Origin: Bog-473 sp963770645
GTDB lineage: Bacteria > Actinomycetota > Acidimicrobiia > Acidimicrobiales > RAAP-2
DNA length: 64,000 nt
NCBI GenBank assembly: GCA_963770645.1
Contig: CAVYQL010000004.1
Span: 62,001 to 126,000 of the forward strand
Direction: 5' to 3'
Positions 26,839 through 36,150 of this stretch are shown here, one piece after another. Position numbers and translations under genes: made by a program. Under the pieces are notes generated by a model. The model had not been told where the DNA came from and made no database searches. It worked only from the letters and a program-made list of their open reading frames with translations. The first letter of the stretch is position 1, and each line of letters starts with the position of its first letter.

Positions 26839-27735
26839 TCACGACAGCCTGACGTTCGTCGTCGGTCCTGCGCCGGTGCCGGCCGGGTCCATTGTGGCCG
26901 GCGCGGTCCGGGCCAACACCATGACGGAGACGCACATCGCCGCGAACGACGCGGAACCGACCGCAAGCCGGGGCACGCTCTCGGTGAAGGTCTCGGCGAA
27001 TACCCAGATGCTGAGGCCGATGCTGACGATCGGGTCGACGACGACGATGAAGGGCTGCGACATACTCAGCGGCCCGACGTGCAGCGCCGCCTGGTCCAAG
27101 AGCTCCGCGCCAAGGCCCGCGACCGCCAGCGCGTAGACGGGCCAGTGCAAAAACATGCCGCCCACGCCGAACTGCGTGAGCGAGTCGGTCATCGCCTTGA
27201 TGAAGGTGGCGACCAAAGCCCACAGGATGGCGGTCGCCGACCCGAGCAACGCAGCCCGGCGGCCCGGTGACCCGCGCAGCGAGAGCATGCAAAGGATTCC
27301 GGCTCCCGCCACCGTGGCCACGGTGGCACCCAGCCAGGCACTGCTCGTCGGGGTGGCGTTCCCCCCGCTCGGCTCGGACACGGCAAGGAAGAGGGCGAGG
27401 GAGATGCAGGTGAGCGCGGCGGCCCACCACGTCACTGTGCGGATCGACTGGCGGATCCAGACCCGCCGCAGCACGAGAGCGAAGACCAGTTCGGTGACCA
27501 GCAGAGGCTGGACCACCGAGAGGAGGCCGTTGTGCAGCGCCAGGGCCTGGAAGACGAAGCCAGCCGCCAGCGCCACCCAGCCGAAGAGCCACAGCGGATT
27601 GGCCACCAGATAGCGCACGAAGCGCCAGCCCTTGGAGTGTTCGGGGTCACCGATGCTCGCGATGTGCTGCGTGACGACGTTGAGCGCGTTGCAGAATGCC
27701 GCCACGAGTGCGAACACGATGGGCACGCGGCACAT
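26839..27735 (-). CDS. DMT-superfamily (EamA-like) permease
   Basis: This 298-residue protein has 9-10 hydrophobic helices and the duplicated EamA-type layout. Examples are LLSVVQPLLVTELVFALVL in the first half and PLSMSQPFIVVVDPIVSIGLSIWVFAE in the second. These match DMT-type exporters or transporters of small metabolites. The substrate is unknown. The start could be ATG 27735 or GTG 27726. Confidence 0.75.
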   Translation of the reverse strand: MCRVPIVFALVAAFCNALNVVTQHIASIGDPEHSKGWRFVRYLVANPLWLFGWVALAAGFVFQALALHNGLLSVVQPLLVTELVFALVLRRVWIRQSIRTVTWWAAALTCISLALFLAVSEPSGGNATPTSSAWLGATVATVAGAGILCMLSLRGSPGRRAALLGSATAILWALVATFIKAMTDSLTQFGVGGMFLHWPVYALAVAGLGAELLDQAALHVGPLSMSQPFIVVVDPIVSIGLSIWVFAETFTESVPRLAVGSASFAAMCVSVMVLARTAPATMDPAGTGAGPTTNVRLS

Positions 27736-27783
27736 TGTGCTTCACATCGCTCCGCGACGGCAGCGTGGGGGAGCGGGATCTCC

Positions 27784-28359
27784 TCAGCCGGCGACGGGTG
27801 CGGTGCGCGCCGTGCACACCCACCCCAGCTCGTAGACGCGCACGTCAATGTCTCCGAAGCCGGCATCGCCGAGCCGGTCCACCAGCTCGACGGGGTCGAC
27901 CGGGTTGTAGGTGTCGTCCTCGTGGAACGCGGCTGAACCTTCGCTGTACACGCCGTCTGCGGCCACCAGCACTCCCCCCGGGACGAGCACACGGGCGAGT
28001 TCGGCGAAGACGCGGTCTTGCTGTGCCGACGGCGCGATGTGGTGGAGCATGTGGAACGATGCCGCCCCCGTGAAGCGGGCGTCGGGGAACTCGAGAGCGG
28101 CCGCGTCGCCGAGGACGACGTCGACGTTCTCAGCACCGAGCCGGCGCGCCAGCTGCGCCGCCAGACCTTCGTCCACCTCCACTGCGGTCAGGTGCGCCGT
28201 CATGGTGCGCAGCACGTCGGTGGTGAAGCCCGGCCCCGGGCCGATCTCGAGCGCGTCGTCGCCGAGCGTCACGTCGCGCAGCGCGACAGGGAGGATCGTG
28301 TCGTGGACCACCCGTCGCCAGTCTTCGCTGGCGCAGTACTCCATGTGCCCCTGGTTCAC
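27784..28359 (-). CDS. Class I SAM-dependent methyltransferase
   Basis: This 191-residue protein has the AdoMet motif I DALEIGPGPGFTTDVL, motif II TAVEVDEG and motif III region DAAALEFPDARFTGAAS, with HMLHHI after it. The C-terminus is LVDRLGDAGFGDIDVRVY. It methylates an unknown small molecule. GTG 28359 and ATG 28344 are both possible starts; the second has an AGGGG site upstream. It lies just downstream of the amidohydrolase block on the same strand and could be part of that pathway. Confidence 0.75.
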   Translation of the reverse strand: MNQGHMEYCASEDWRRVVHDTILPVALRDVTLGDDALEIGPGPGFTTDVLRTMTAHLTAVEVDEGLAAQLARRLGAENVDVVLGDAAALEFPDARFTGAASFHMLHHIAPSAQQDRVFAELARVLVPGGVLVAADGVYSEGSAAFHEDDTYNPVDPVELVDRLGDAGFGDIDVRVYELGWVCTARTAPVAG

Positions 28360-28372
28360 GCCGTTGTCAGCG

Positions 28373-29629
28373 TCAGCCCGGTGCCTGCACCTGGTACTCG
28401 TCCTTCCACCAGCGCGCGGTGCGGATCTCGTCGGGATCGGTGCGCAGTGAAGGGTCCTGGCCCAGGTCAGCCGGGGTCGGCCCGATGCGCTCGGCCACGG
28501 GACGCAACGCGTCGAGGTCGAAGCCGTAGCAGCGGGCGGCGGTCTCACCCAGCAGCTTGCGGGCGTCCTCCACGGGGATGCCACCGAAGTCGCTGCGCAA
28601 CCGCTCCTGGGTGTGCGGCCACGTGCCCTCGGGATGCGGGTAGTCGGTGCCCCACATGACGACGTCGCACCCGAGGATATGGCGCCGGCGGATCTCCTCC
28701 TTGGACATCGTCGACGCGCCGATGAAGATGTTCTCGCCGAAGTAGTCAGAGGGGAGCTTGGAGATCTTCCCCTTCAACAGCGCCGCCATCTTCTTCGTCG
28801 TGTGCCCGCCGCCCATGTACTGGTCCCACTTCCACATCATGTCGCCCGCCCAGTAGGCCGCAGCCTCCGTCACCACGAACTTCAGGCGTGGGAAGCGCTC
28901 GAAGGCGCCCGAGAAGAGCAGGTGCCAGGCCGGGCGAGCCGCCCACCACACCACCTCGGCCAGATAGATGCCGATGTTGTCGTTGTACTCGTCCTGGGGC
29001 GCCTCGCCCGAATGCGTGTGGACCGGGAAGCCAGCGGCCTGACTCGCCGCCCAGACCGGGTCGTAGTCGGGGTGGTTGTAGGGCACGTGGTCGTGCCACA
29101 TCGTCGGGACCATGATCCCGCGAATACCAGGCTGGGTGGCCAGCCACTCGATCTCGGCCACCGAGCGCTCCACTCCGTGGGTGATGGGCACGAGCGCGAT
29201 GCCGCCGTGGCGCTCCGGGCTGCGGGCGCACATCTCGGCCAGGAAGCGGTTGTGGGCCCGGGCGCCGGCGAAGGCCAGCTCGGGGTCGGTGATCTCCCCC
29301 GCCGAGAGACCCGCGCCAAAGGGTGGCGACGCCATCCCGGTGATGGCGTCCGCGTCGGCGAACATCACCTCGGCCGTCACGCCGTCCGCGTCAAGCTCCT
29401 TGTCGCGCTGCTGCACGTCCCAAGCCCCGCGCAGGCCTTCTTCGTTCTCGGTCTCCCAGCCCATTATGTAGTCGTAATTCATCTGCAACGCTTGGTCGCG
29501 CTGCTCGTGCCGCTCGGCCAGGTACTCGTCGAACTGGGCGTGGTAGGTGGCGTCCAAGTAGGGCCGGTACCCCTCGGCGGGCAGGCCGGCGTGCGCGTCG
29601 GCGGAGATGATGACGTAGCGGTCGCTCAT
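28373..29629 (-). CDS. Amidohydrolase 2-family protein (first of two)
   Basis: This 418-residue protein starts with YVIISADAHAG, the N-terminal DxH metal-binding motif. Later motifs are FPVHTHSGEAP with two His and VMWGTDYPHPEG with the metal-binding Asp. These are features of the amidohydrolase_2 (ACMSD-like) group of TIM-barrel hydrolases and decarboxylases. The family cleaves C-C or amide bonds, often in aromatic degradation. Its start overlaps the decarboxylase-like gene stop (ATGA), so they are cotranslated. The substrate is unknown. A paralogue of similar length lies two genes upstream in the operon. Confidence 0.83.
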   Translation of the reverse strand: MSDRYVIISADAHAGLPAEGYRPYLDATYHAQFDEYLAERHEQRDQALQMNYDYIMGWETENEEGLRGAWDVQQRDKELDADGVTAEVMFADADAITGMASPPFGAGLSAGEITDPELAFAGARAHNRFLAEMCARSPERHGGIALVPITHGVERSVAEIEWLATQPGIRGIMVPTMWHDHVPYNHPDYDPVWAASQAAGFPVHTHSGEAPQDEYNDNIGIYLAEVVWWAARPAWHLLFSGAFERFPRLKFVVTEAAAYWAGDMMWKWDQYMGGGHTTKKMAALLKGKISKLPSDYFGENIFIGASTMSKEEIRRRHILGCDVVMWGTDYPHPEGTWPHTQERLRSDFGGIPVEDARKLLGETAARCYGFDLDALRPVAERIGPTPADLGQDPSLRTDPDEIRTARWWKDEYQVQAPG

Positions 29630-30402
29630 CGTTTCGCTCCGAGCACCGAGAGGTCGTCATAGCGCTGGTGGATGAACGGCTCGAGGCCAGCTCGCGGCAC
29701 CGGGCCGATGACCCGGCCGACCTGGGTGGAGGCCCGCTCGGTCCAATTGAGGTCGACCATGCGACGGACCACGAGGTCCGCCACCGGATCGAGCGGCGCC
29801 TCCTTGAGAATCAGGTCGCCCTCGATGGTCTCGTGCAGCCGCGTCCGCTCCGTCTTCTCGCCGTAGACCAACAACGGGTCCTGGTCGAGGACGCCCGCCT
29901 CCTCGCACGAGGGCGACATCTTGAACCAGAAGTCCGTCTTCTCCATCTCATAGTTCTCCCGGGTGCCGGTGATGCGACCCGTGATCTCGCAGATGACGGA
30001 GCCCATGCGGGCGATTCGGGCAGAGACGTGGTCGCCCTCGCGCGTCACGTCGACCTCGGCCAGCTTCTTCGGCTCGCCGTTGATCTCGCGGCCGCCCGTG
30101 AGGGACTGCTCGGTCGTCATGGGCATGAAGATCGGGTACTCACCCACGCGGTCCTGGTGGCGCGCCTGGACGCCGATCCAACCAGCACCGAACACCGGCA
30201 ATCCCGGCATCTCGACCCTTGTGATCGTGATGCGGACCAGCGGATCGGGACCGGGCTCGAGCGGGGGCGGCAGCACCGCGGCGACGATCTCGGGATCGGT
30301 CTCGTAGATCGCAGTCACCGCCTCGGACCAGATGTCGGCCTTCTTGGCCTCGATCTCCCGATTCACCTGCACGGCGCGGGCGCCGTAACGGACACTGGTC
30401 AT
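29626..30402 (-). CDS. Acetoacetate decarboxylase-like protein
   Basis: This 258-residue protein resembles the acetoacetate decarboxylase family: AVTAIYETDPEIVAAVLPPPLEP, YPIFMPMTTEQSLTGGREINGEPKKLAE and VQMD-type strands near the end. The Lys pair in EPKKLAE corresponds to the family's Schiff-base Lys region. Many family members are not decarboxylases of acetoacetate but act on other beta-keto acids. It sits between two amidohydrolases, sharing an ATGA overlap with the downstream one. ATG 30402 has a GAGGAACC site before it. Confidence 0.75.
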   Translation of the reverse strand: MTSVRYGARAVQVNREIEAKKADIWSEAVTAIYETDPEIVAAVLPPPLEPGPDPLVRITITRVEMPGLPVFGAGWIGVQARHQDRVGEYPIFMPMTTEQSLTGGREINGEPKKLAEVDVTREGDHVSARIARMGSVICEITGRITGTRENYEMEKTDFWFKMSPSCEEAGVLDQDPLLVYGEKTERTRLHETIEGDLILKEAPLDPVADLVVRRMVDLNWTERASTQVGRVIGPVPRAGLEPFIHQRYDDLSVLGAKR

Positions 30403-30418
30403 GGTTCCTCCCCTGTGC

Positions 30419-31660
30419 TCACCACGCACGAAGGATCTGCGTGGGGTCGAATGCGTTGCAGGTCGTCTGGGTCGGCCAGTCCTCGGAGGCGAGCGGCCGG
30501 GCCACGTCGGAGACGAGCGGGCCGATCTGGTCGCCGATCGGACGTAGGAGGTCGAGGTCGAAGCCGTAGAAGGACGCCGCAGTCGACTCGACCATGGCGC
30601 GCACCTCGGGCTCGCGATAGTCGGCGAAGGCGACGCGCAAGGCCTCCGTCGTATACGGGTAGCTCCCCTCCGAGTGTGGGTAGTCGGCACCCCACATGAC
30701 GTGCTCGATCCCGAGGTCGCGGCACAAGGGCGCCTCGCTCGGGCGCAGGAAGCTGGCGCCGATCCAGAAGTTACGGGCGAAGTACTCGGTCGGCGTCATG
30801 GTCATCTTGGCGGCCGCAGCGCCGAAGAAGTTGGCCTCCGCCGCGTTGGCCGTCGTCATGCGCCCGTAGAACCAGTCGAGGGTCTGCAGGCCACGGGGCA
30901 GCCAGGCCACACCTTGCTCGGTGACGGCGAACCGAAGCGTCGGGTGGCGCTCGAGCACCCCCGAGAAGATGAGATGCCAGACGGAGCGGTGGCTGAACCA
31001 GGGGATCTCGATCAGCATCATCGCCCGCGCCGCCTCGTGCTCGCCGTAGTCGGGTAGTGCGCTCCCCCCGTGGATGTTGATGGGCACGTCGAGGTCGGCG
31101 CAGACCTGCCAGAGCGGCTCGTAGTGGTCCTCCCACAGCGGAGGCAGGTGCGAGTTCGGGGGAATGGACGGCAACAGGATCCCTCCGAAGGGCTGGTCGA
31201 AGGTTCGGGCCGCCCACTGCACCTCGGCGACCGCGTCATCCATGTCGTTCGCGAAGACCTGGACGATCCCGGCGCGCCGGCCCGGCGTGGCCGCGCAGAA
31301 GTCCGCCAGCCAGCGGTTGTGGGCCTGCACACCGGCCCAGCGGCGTTCGTAGTCCTCGGGCGTCGGGGGCAACGCCACGAGGTTCCCTTCGGCGAAGAAG
31401 GGCGGGACCGTGTTGGGGAAGAGGACCTCCGCCGCGATGCCGTCGGATTCCGTCTCGGCCAGCCGGCGGTCGCTGTTCCAGCTGCGGTAGGCGATGGGCG
31501 CGATGAGGTCGGCGTAGGGGTTCACGTACTCTGCGGCCCAGGCGTCGAACTCGTCGTGCCAGCGGCTCGCCAAGTAGGACTTGTAGTCCAAGATGTCGCC
31601 GCCCGCGTGTCCGTCCGCCGAGACGACGGTGTAGCGGCCTGACGCGGCGAGCGCAGCCAT
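30419..31660 (-). CDS. Amidohydrolase 2-family protein (second of two)
   Basis: This 413-residue paralogue of the downstream gene shares the motifs VVSADGHAGG (DxH), PINIHGGSAL, IFSGVLERHPTLRFAVTE and MWGADYPHSEG. The His and Asp metal ligands are conserved. Two related hydrolases flanking a decarboxylase-like gene suggest sequential steps on one compound. The start is ATG 31660. Seventeen bases separate its stop from the decarboxylase-like start. Confidence 0.83.
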   Translation of the reverse strand: MAALAASGRYTVVSADGHAGGDILDYKSYLASRWHDEFDAWAAEYVNPYADLIAPIAYRSWNSDRRLAETESDGIAAEVLFPNTVPPFFAEGNLVALPPTPEDYERRWAGVQAHNRWLADFCAATPGRRAGIVQVFANDMDDAVAEVQWAARTFDQPFGGILLPSIPPNSHLPPLWEDHYEPLWQVCADLDVPINIHGGSALPDYGEHEAARAMMLIEIPWFSHRSVWHLIFSGVLERHPTLRFAVTEQGVAWLPRGLQTLDWFYGRMTTANAAEANFFGAAAAKMTMTPTEYFARNFWIGASFLRPSEAPLCRDLGIEHVMWGADYPHSEGSYPYTTEALRVAFADYREPEVRAMVESTAASFYGFDLDLLRPIGDQIGPLVSDVARPLASEDWPTQTTCNAFDPTQILRAW

Positions 31661-31664
31661 CAGT

Positions 31665-32537
31665 TCAGCTCAGCGCGGCCGGCGGGAGTTTCCCAGCCCC
31701 GATCGCGTCGGCTCTCCGGTGCAACATCTCGGCACACTCGTCGAGACCGTGGCCGATGACGAAGTCGCCGCGCTTGACGCCGTCGACACAGAACCGGCCG
31801 AGATCGCGCAGGTCAACCACGTCGACCGGACGCCCCGCGGCCTCGAGCTGCGCCTTGAACTCCTCGAACGTCGTGCCCGGCGCGGGCGGGCGCGGCTTGG
31901 TCCGTGCGAGGGCGCCGGGCCGGTTGCGCTGTGCCGTCCACAGCCCCGTGTCGAGGAGGCCCCCGGAGGGATAGAAGACGGCGGCTCGCACCTCGGTGCC
32001 CGCCGCGATCAGCTGGTGCGCCAGTGCCTCGGTCAGGCAGGAAATCGCCGCCTTGCTCGAGGCGTAGACCGACGCGTAGGGCACGGGAGCGATGCCGCCG
32101 TCCATGGACGAGGTGTTGACCACGACCCCGGGCTCGCCCGACTCGAGCATCCGCGGGACGAAGGAGAGCATGCCGTTCGCCACGCCGAACACGTTGACCG
32201 AGAAGCACCAGGACCAGTCGTTGGCTTCTTGCTCCCAGGGCCGCCCGCCGCCGCCCGACGTCACGCCCGCGTTGTTGAAGAGCAGGTGGCAGGCGCCTTC
32301 GTGGGCGAAGACGTCCGCCGCGAGCGCCTCCACCGAATCTGACGAGGAAACGTCGGTCAGCACGCCCCGAACCGAGCTCGCGTCGGCCAGCTCCTTGAGC
32401 GTGACCTCCAGCACGGGCTCCTCCACGTCTGCGATGACGACGTGCGCCCCGTCCTCGAGCAGCGCCTCCACGATGCCGCGTCCGATGCCGGCCGCTCCAC
32501 CGGTGACCACGGCTACTTTGCCGTTCAGATCGTCCAC
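31665..32537 (-). CDS. Short-chain dehydrogenase/reductase
   Basis: This 290-residue SDR has TGGAAGIGRGIVEAL (cofactor motif), the NNAG motif, NTSSMDGG carrying the catalytic Ser, and YASVYASSKAAIS with the Tyr/Lys pair. A C-terminal extension of about 40 residues includes a region rich in RPPAPGTTFEEFK that is unusual for classical SDRs. GTG 32537 is the likely start. It is the first gene of the minus-strand block leading into the two amidohydrolases, 5 bases before the second amidohydrolase's start, so it is probably in the same transcript. Confidence 0.85.
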   Translation of the reverse strand: MDDLNGKVAVVTGGAAGIGRGIVEALLEDGAHVVIADVEEPVLEVTLKELADASSVRGVLTDVSSSDSVEALAADVFAHEGACHLLFNNAGVTSGGGGRPWEQEANDWSWCFSVNVFGVANGMLSFVPRMLESGEPGVVVNTSSMDGGIAPVPYASVYASSKAAISCLTEALAHQLIAAGTEVRAAVFYPSGGLLDTGLWTAQRNRPGALARTKPRPPAPGTTFEEFKAQLEAAGRPVDVVDLRDLGRFCVDGVKRGDFVIGHGLDECAEMLHRRADAIGAGKLPPAALS

Positions 32538-32675
32538 ACCCGTGCCCCCGTGTTTCTGACGCCCCGTCAGGCGCCCACCATAACCCCCGGCCAGAGGGAG
32601 CAGCGCCTCACGACCCGCCTGCCACAGCGGAGTCGGCCCTTCACGGCGTTTGCCGTTATAACGTCGGCTCTTCCT

Positions 32676-33182
32676 ATGCCCGAGAAGCCGCCTGTGATCA
32701 GCGTCGTCCGGCCCGCGGAAGCCGAGCCGCTCGACGAGGTGGCGATGGCGCGTGCGTGGCTGGGTCACCTACGCAACAGCGCCATCTTCAAGGTTGAGGG
32801 CCTCGATGCGGACCAGCTGCGTTGGCGTCCGACAGCTGGCGCCAATTCGCTGGGAGTCATCGTCGTGCACCTCGGCTACTGCGAACGCCTTTGGGTCCGT
32901 GCGATTTATGCGGGTGAGCCGATGGACATGGCCTGGCGAGCTCATATGTTCGAATTGCCCGACGGCTGGACCGTCGATGACGTTGTCGGCTTCTACCGGA
33001 CGGAGACCGCGCTGGTCGACGACGTGCTCGACGGTGCCGCCTCGTTCGACCAGCCGTCGTCGGCCGACTTCCGGCCAACCACGCTGCGGTGGGCGGTGTT
33101 CCATCTCATAGAGGAGACGGCACGCCACGTCGGTCACATGGACATCACCCGCGAGCTCCTCGACGGAAGCGTGGGCCGATAG
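32676..33182 (+). CDS. DinB/DUF664-family protein
   Basis: This 168-residue helical-bundle protein has the pattern of DinB/YfiT-like proteins: VHLGYCERLWVRAI near the first His, GFYRTETALVDDVL and HLIEETARHVGHMDITRELLDG with the second and third His. These His residues bind a metal, and actinobacterial members often use mycothiol as a thiol cofactor. The specific reaction is unknown. ATG 32676 follows a short leader, and TATAAC at 32657 could be a -10 element, but I could not find a matching -35. Confidence 0.78.
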   Translation: MPEKPPVISVVRPAEAEPLDEVAMARAWLGHLRNSAIFKVEGLDADQLRWRPTAGANSLGVIVVHLGYCERLWVRAIYAGEPMDMAWRAHMFELPDGWTVDDVVGFYRTETALVDDVLDGAASFDQPSSADFRPTTLRWAVFHLIEETARHVGHMDITRELLDGSVGR

Positions 33183-33385
33183 GTCGAGCGCCGCCTCGAT
33201 GGATGGGCCCTGGGCGTTTGGCCCCCTCCACCAGGGGGTGCCTCCCACGGGGTGCGCGGCCCGCGGTCAATTTGGGCCAAGCGGCCACTACGGTGCACGT
33301 GGGTCCCCTGATACCCGAATCAACCTTGCAGGGCGCATAATTGGCGTAATCAAGTACGGGGCGTGGGAGGTCGAGATAGCCGGCC

Positions 33386-34039
33386 ATGGACGTGCAAGCC
33401 GACCAAGCGGGGCTCCAGGCTGACCCCTTCGCGACGGCGGTGGTCCCCCGGCCCGGCACGACCGGGCAGGGGCGACTCTTCTCGGACGCGCACCCCACCT
33501 TCGCGGACACCGACCGGATCCCCGCTGTGCGCCACGGCGACCGGGGCTCCCGGCGTCCGCGGACCTCTGGTCTCCTCAGGCTGGCGGTCGGCATCGTGGC
33601 GCTCGCCGTCGTTGCGGGTGCCCTGGCGCTCGGACTCGTCCAGGCGGGGGTGATCAACACGTCCAGCAATGGTGTCAGCCCGACCACGACACCGCCCTCC
33701 CATCACGCCGCCCCTCCCCCGTCGACATCCCCTGTCGTGACCCAGGTCTCCTCCGGAGCGGGCACTGCGGCCTACACCGTGGACTACGCGGCGTATGCGG
33801 TGACCATCTCCACGTCGACGGGCCGCTCGTGGATCAGCATCGGAGCATCGGGCCAGCATCCTTCCTTTGCAGGCATTCTGAGCCCGAACAGCTCGCACCA
33901 TGCCATCCTGCTCGGACCGTCCGAAGTCGAGGTGGGCGCCGGGGGCACCACCGTCACCGTCACCGCGGGACGACGGTCGACCACGCTCACACCGCCGGCG
34001 GCGCCATTCGCATACCAGTTTCAGCCAAAAGCGGGCTGA
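33386..34039 (+). CDS. Membrane protein with RodZ-like DUF4115 domain
   Basis: This 217-residue protein has an N-terminal cytoplasmic region, one membrane helix near 66-86 (LRLAVGIVALAVVAGALALGL), a Pro/Thr-rich linker and a C-terminal beta domain. The latter reads AYAVTISTSTGRSWISIGA and QHPSFAGILSPNSSHHAILLG, like the extracellular DUF4115 domain of RodZ. No N-terminal HTH domain, normally present in RodZ, is visible. A role at the cell envelope is probable, but shape control is not shown. Confidence 0.6.
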   Translation: MDVQADQAGLQADPFATAVVPRPGTTGQGRLFSDAHPTFADTDRIPAVRHGDRGSRRPRTSGLLRLAVGIVALAVVAGALALGLVQAGVINTSSNGVSPTTTPPSHHAAPPPSTSPVVTQVSSGAGTAAYTVDYAAYAVTISTSTGRSWISIGASGQHPSFAGILSPNSSHHAILLGPSEVEVGAGGTTVTVTAGRRSTTLTPPAAPFAYQFQPKAG

Positions 34040-34078
34040 CGCCGCCACAGTCGGCTCACCATCGGCCCCAGACGCGGG

Positions 34079-35440
34079 TCAGCGAGTCAGCCGCCACCAT
34101 GGCGAGGGAGCGGTCAGTATGCCTGTGCTCTTGAGAACGGCCGTACTGACATGGGTGCCCTGGCGCACCTGCACCACCCCTACCGACGTCCCGGCTGCGA
34201 CAGGGACCGTGAGTTTCGCCGGCCGGGCCACGACTGACACGCGCAGGCCCGGCCAACCGATGACGTTCACCGAACCCGACGCCACCACCGGGGCGGATGC
34301 GCCCCACGCTCCAACGAGCCTCCCTGCGACGTGCCCGGCGGTCACCACCGGTACCACCGTGATCGACGCGAGCGCCGCCTTGACGAGCGCGTCGCCGGCG
34401 TTCACCGCCGCCGTGTTGGGCCCGTTCGGACCTGATTGCCCGAACACGGCCCCATAGAGCGTCACCGTCTGACCCTGCACGGTCTTCTGCGCCGCAAAGA
34501 GGTAGCAACCGTTCCCGGCGGCGTTGGATGCAGCCATGATCCCGATGATGCCGTCCTCGCCGAGATCGAAGTTGGGGTTGTAGGCGAGCCCGGACACCGG
34601 GAGCGTGGCCTGGCCGAGGGACACGATCTGACTGAACACGGGGATCTTCATGGCGACCTCGCCGAGGCGGATGAGATCGCTCGGGGTGCTCACCGTGCCG
34701 GGGTCTGAGCCGCTGGGATCGGTGATGCGCGTCTGCTTGAGGCCCAGCTCGAGCGCGGTGAGCTGCATCTTGGCCACGAAGGCCGACGTACTCCCGGCGT
34801 CCCAGTCGGCGAGCAGGGTCGCCATGTCGTCCCCGGAATCGATCAGAAGCCCCTCGAGTGCATCGAGCTCGGTCAGGCTCTCGCCGGCGTCGACGGTCAC
34901 CTCGGGGTCGCCTGCTGCGCTGCCGGCCTGGAATGCGGCGAGCACCTGGGGTGTGACCCCAATGGTGGGACCGGTGGCGCCACCGGTGCTGAGCGGGTGG
35001 TCCTTCAAGATCACGTAGCTGGTCAGGATGCCGGCCAGGCCTGCGATGGGCGACGCATCGTCGTGGACTTCCCCGATGGTGCCGGCTCCCTGGACCGCCA
35101 GTGCCGCCTCACCCGAACCGGGCCAGGGCAAGGGGGGCATCACGCCAGGAATGCGCATGGACGTTGTCGCTCCGTCGATGGTGGGCGGGGGGACAGGCCG
35201 CACTGCCTGCACCGCGGCGCCGATCCCGAGCACCACGACGAGGAGGATCGGGAGCACGAAGGCGAGCCGGCGCCGGAAGCGCGCGGCCCGGTCGGCCGCC
35301 ATGAGCCGTTGATCCTCGGGGCTTGGCGGCGGCAGCTGGCGACCGATGTCCGCCAGCCGTTTCTCGGTCTGCTTGCTGAACCCGCGACGGGTTGCGTGAG
35401 CAGGGCGTCGTCGCGCGCCGGGCTGGCCGGGGCCGACCAT
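34079..35440 (-). CDS. S11-family D-Ala-D-Ala carboxypeptidase homologue, active site lost
   Basis: This 453-residue protein has a membrane anchor at 61-80 and an extracellular S11-like domain. Family landmarks are intact (AGESLTELDALEGLLI, FVAKMQLTALELG, DPGTVSTPSDLIRLG). The three catalytic motifs are not: SxxK is SPIA at 130-133, SxN is SGD at 202-204, and KTG is MAA at 302-304. The Ser acyl-acceptor may remain but both catalytic lysines are missing. It is probably a non-catalytic scaffold or muropeptide-binding protein derived from a penicillin-binding protein. It converges on the DUF4115 gene. Confidence 0.85.
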   Translation of the reverse strand: MVGPGQPGARRRPAHATRRGFSKQTEKRLADIGRQLPPPSPEDQRLMAADRAARFRRRLAFVLPILLVVVLGIGAAVQAVRPVPPPTIDGATTSMRIPGVMPPLPWPGSGEAALAVQGAGTIGEVHDDASPIAGLAGILTSYVILKDHPLSTGGATGPTIGVTPQVLAAFQAGSAAGDPEVTVDAGESLTELDALEGLLIDSGDDMATLLADWDAGSTSAFVAKMQLTALELGLKQTRITDPSGSDPGTVSTPSDLIRLGEVAMKIPVFSQIVSLGQATLPVSGLAYNPNFDLGEDGIIGIMAASNAAGNGCYLFAAQKTVQGQTVTLYGAVFGQSGPNGPNTAAVNAGDALVKAALASITVVPVVTAGHVAGRLVGAWGASAPVVASGSVNVIGWPGLRVSVVARPAKLTVPVAAGTSVGVVQVRQGTHVSTAVLKSTGILTAPSPWWRLTR

Positions 35441-35627
35441 GCACGGACTCTACGGCCACCCCGGGCCTTGGTGCTGGGCACCGCCGATGCGGAGGCCGGT
35501 GCTCGATTCTCCACCCAGGGGTGGAGGCCCACCGAGCCATTCCACCAGCCGAGCCACCCACGGACCGATTCGCCGCGAGGCCTCTCATGTGACGGTTGAG
35601 GGGTACCCCAAACGAAAGGTGGCCGCC

Positions 35628-36149
35628 ATGCCAACCGATGTACTGATCGTCAACATTGCCGTGCTCTTCGCCGTGCTCGAAGCAGACCTCGGGCGCAGGA
35701 AGATCAGCACCTTCCGCATCCTCCGCCCACTGTTGTTGGCCGCTGGGATCATCCCGCTGTTTCTGGTCCACCCCGCCACGGCCGGAAACGGTGAAGTGCT
35801 CGAGATCGCGCTGGCCGCCTTGGGCGTGCTCCTCGGGATCGTCGCAGCCACCGGACTGATGAGGGTCAGCGTCGATGGACCCTCCCAACAAGTGGTCAGC
35901 ACTGCCGGCGCTGCCTACGGAGCGTTCTGGGCCTTCGTGATCGGGGCGAGGCTCTTGTTCACCTACGGCGCCAACCACTGGTACCACACGCAGCTCGGCC
36001 ACTGGCTCTTCACCAATGGGATCACGGTTGATGCCCTCACCGATGCCCTGATCTTCATGGCCATCGCCATGACCGTCGCCCGCAGCCTCCGGCTGGCAAT
36101 CGGCCGGTCACAGGTGCGTCGTCAGTCCGTCAACCGGCTGGCGGTCTGA
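35628..36149 (+). CDS. CcdC/DUF1453-like membrane protein, first of two
   Basis: This 173-residue protein has about five hydrophobic helices. Its FRILRPLLLAAGIIPLFL, LGIVAATGLMRVSVDG and GARLLFTYGAN stretches match the CcdC/DUF1453 family of small bacterial membrane proteins of unclear function. ATG 35628 has AAAGGTGG upstream. It is the first gene of a four-gene operon with a second DUF1453-like gene, a histidine kinase and a response regulator. The kinase could use these membrane proteins as its sensory partners. Confidence 0.75.
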   Translation: MPTDVLIVNIAVLFAVLEADLGRRKISTFRILRPLLLAAGIIPLFLVHPATAGNGEVLEIALAALGVLLGIVAATGLMRVSVDGPSQQVVSTAGAAYGAFWAFVIGARLLFTYGANHWYHTQLGHWLFTNGITVDALTDALIFMAIAMTVARSLRLAIGRSQVRRQSVNRLAV

Positions 36150-36150
36150 C

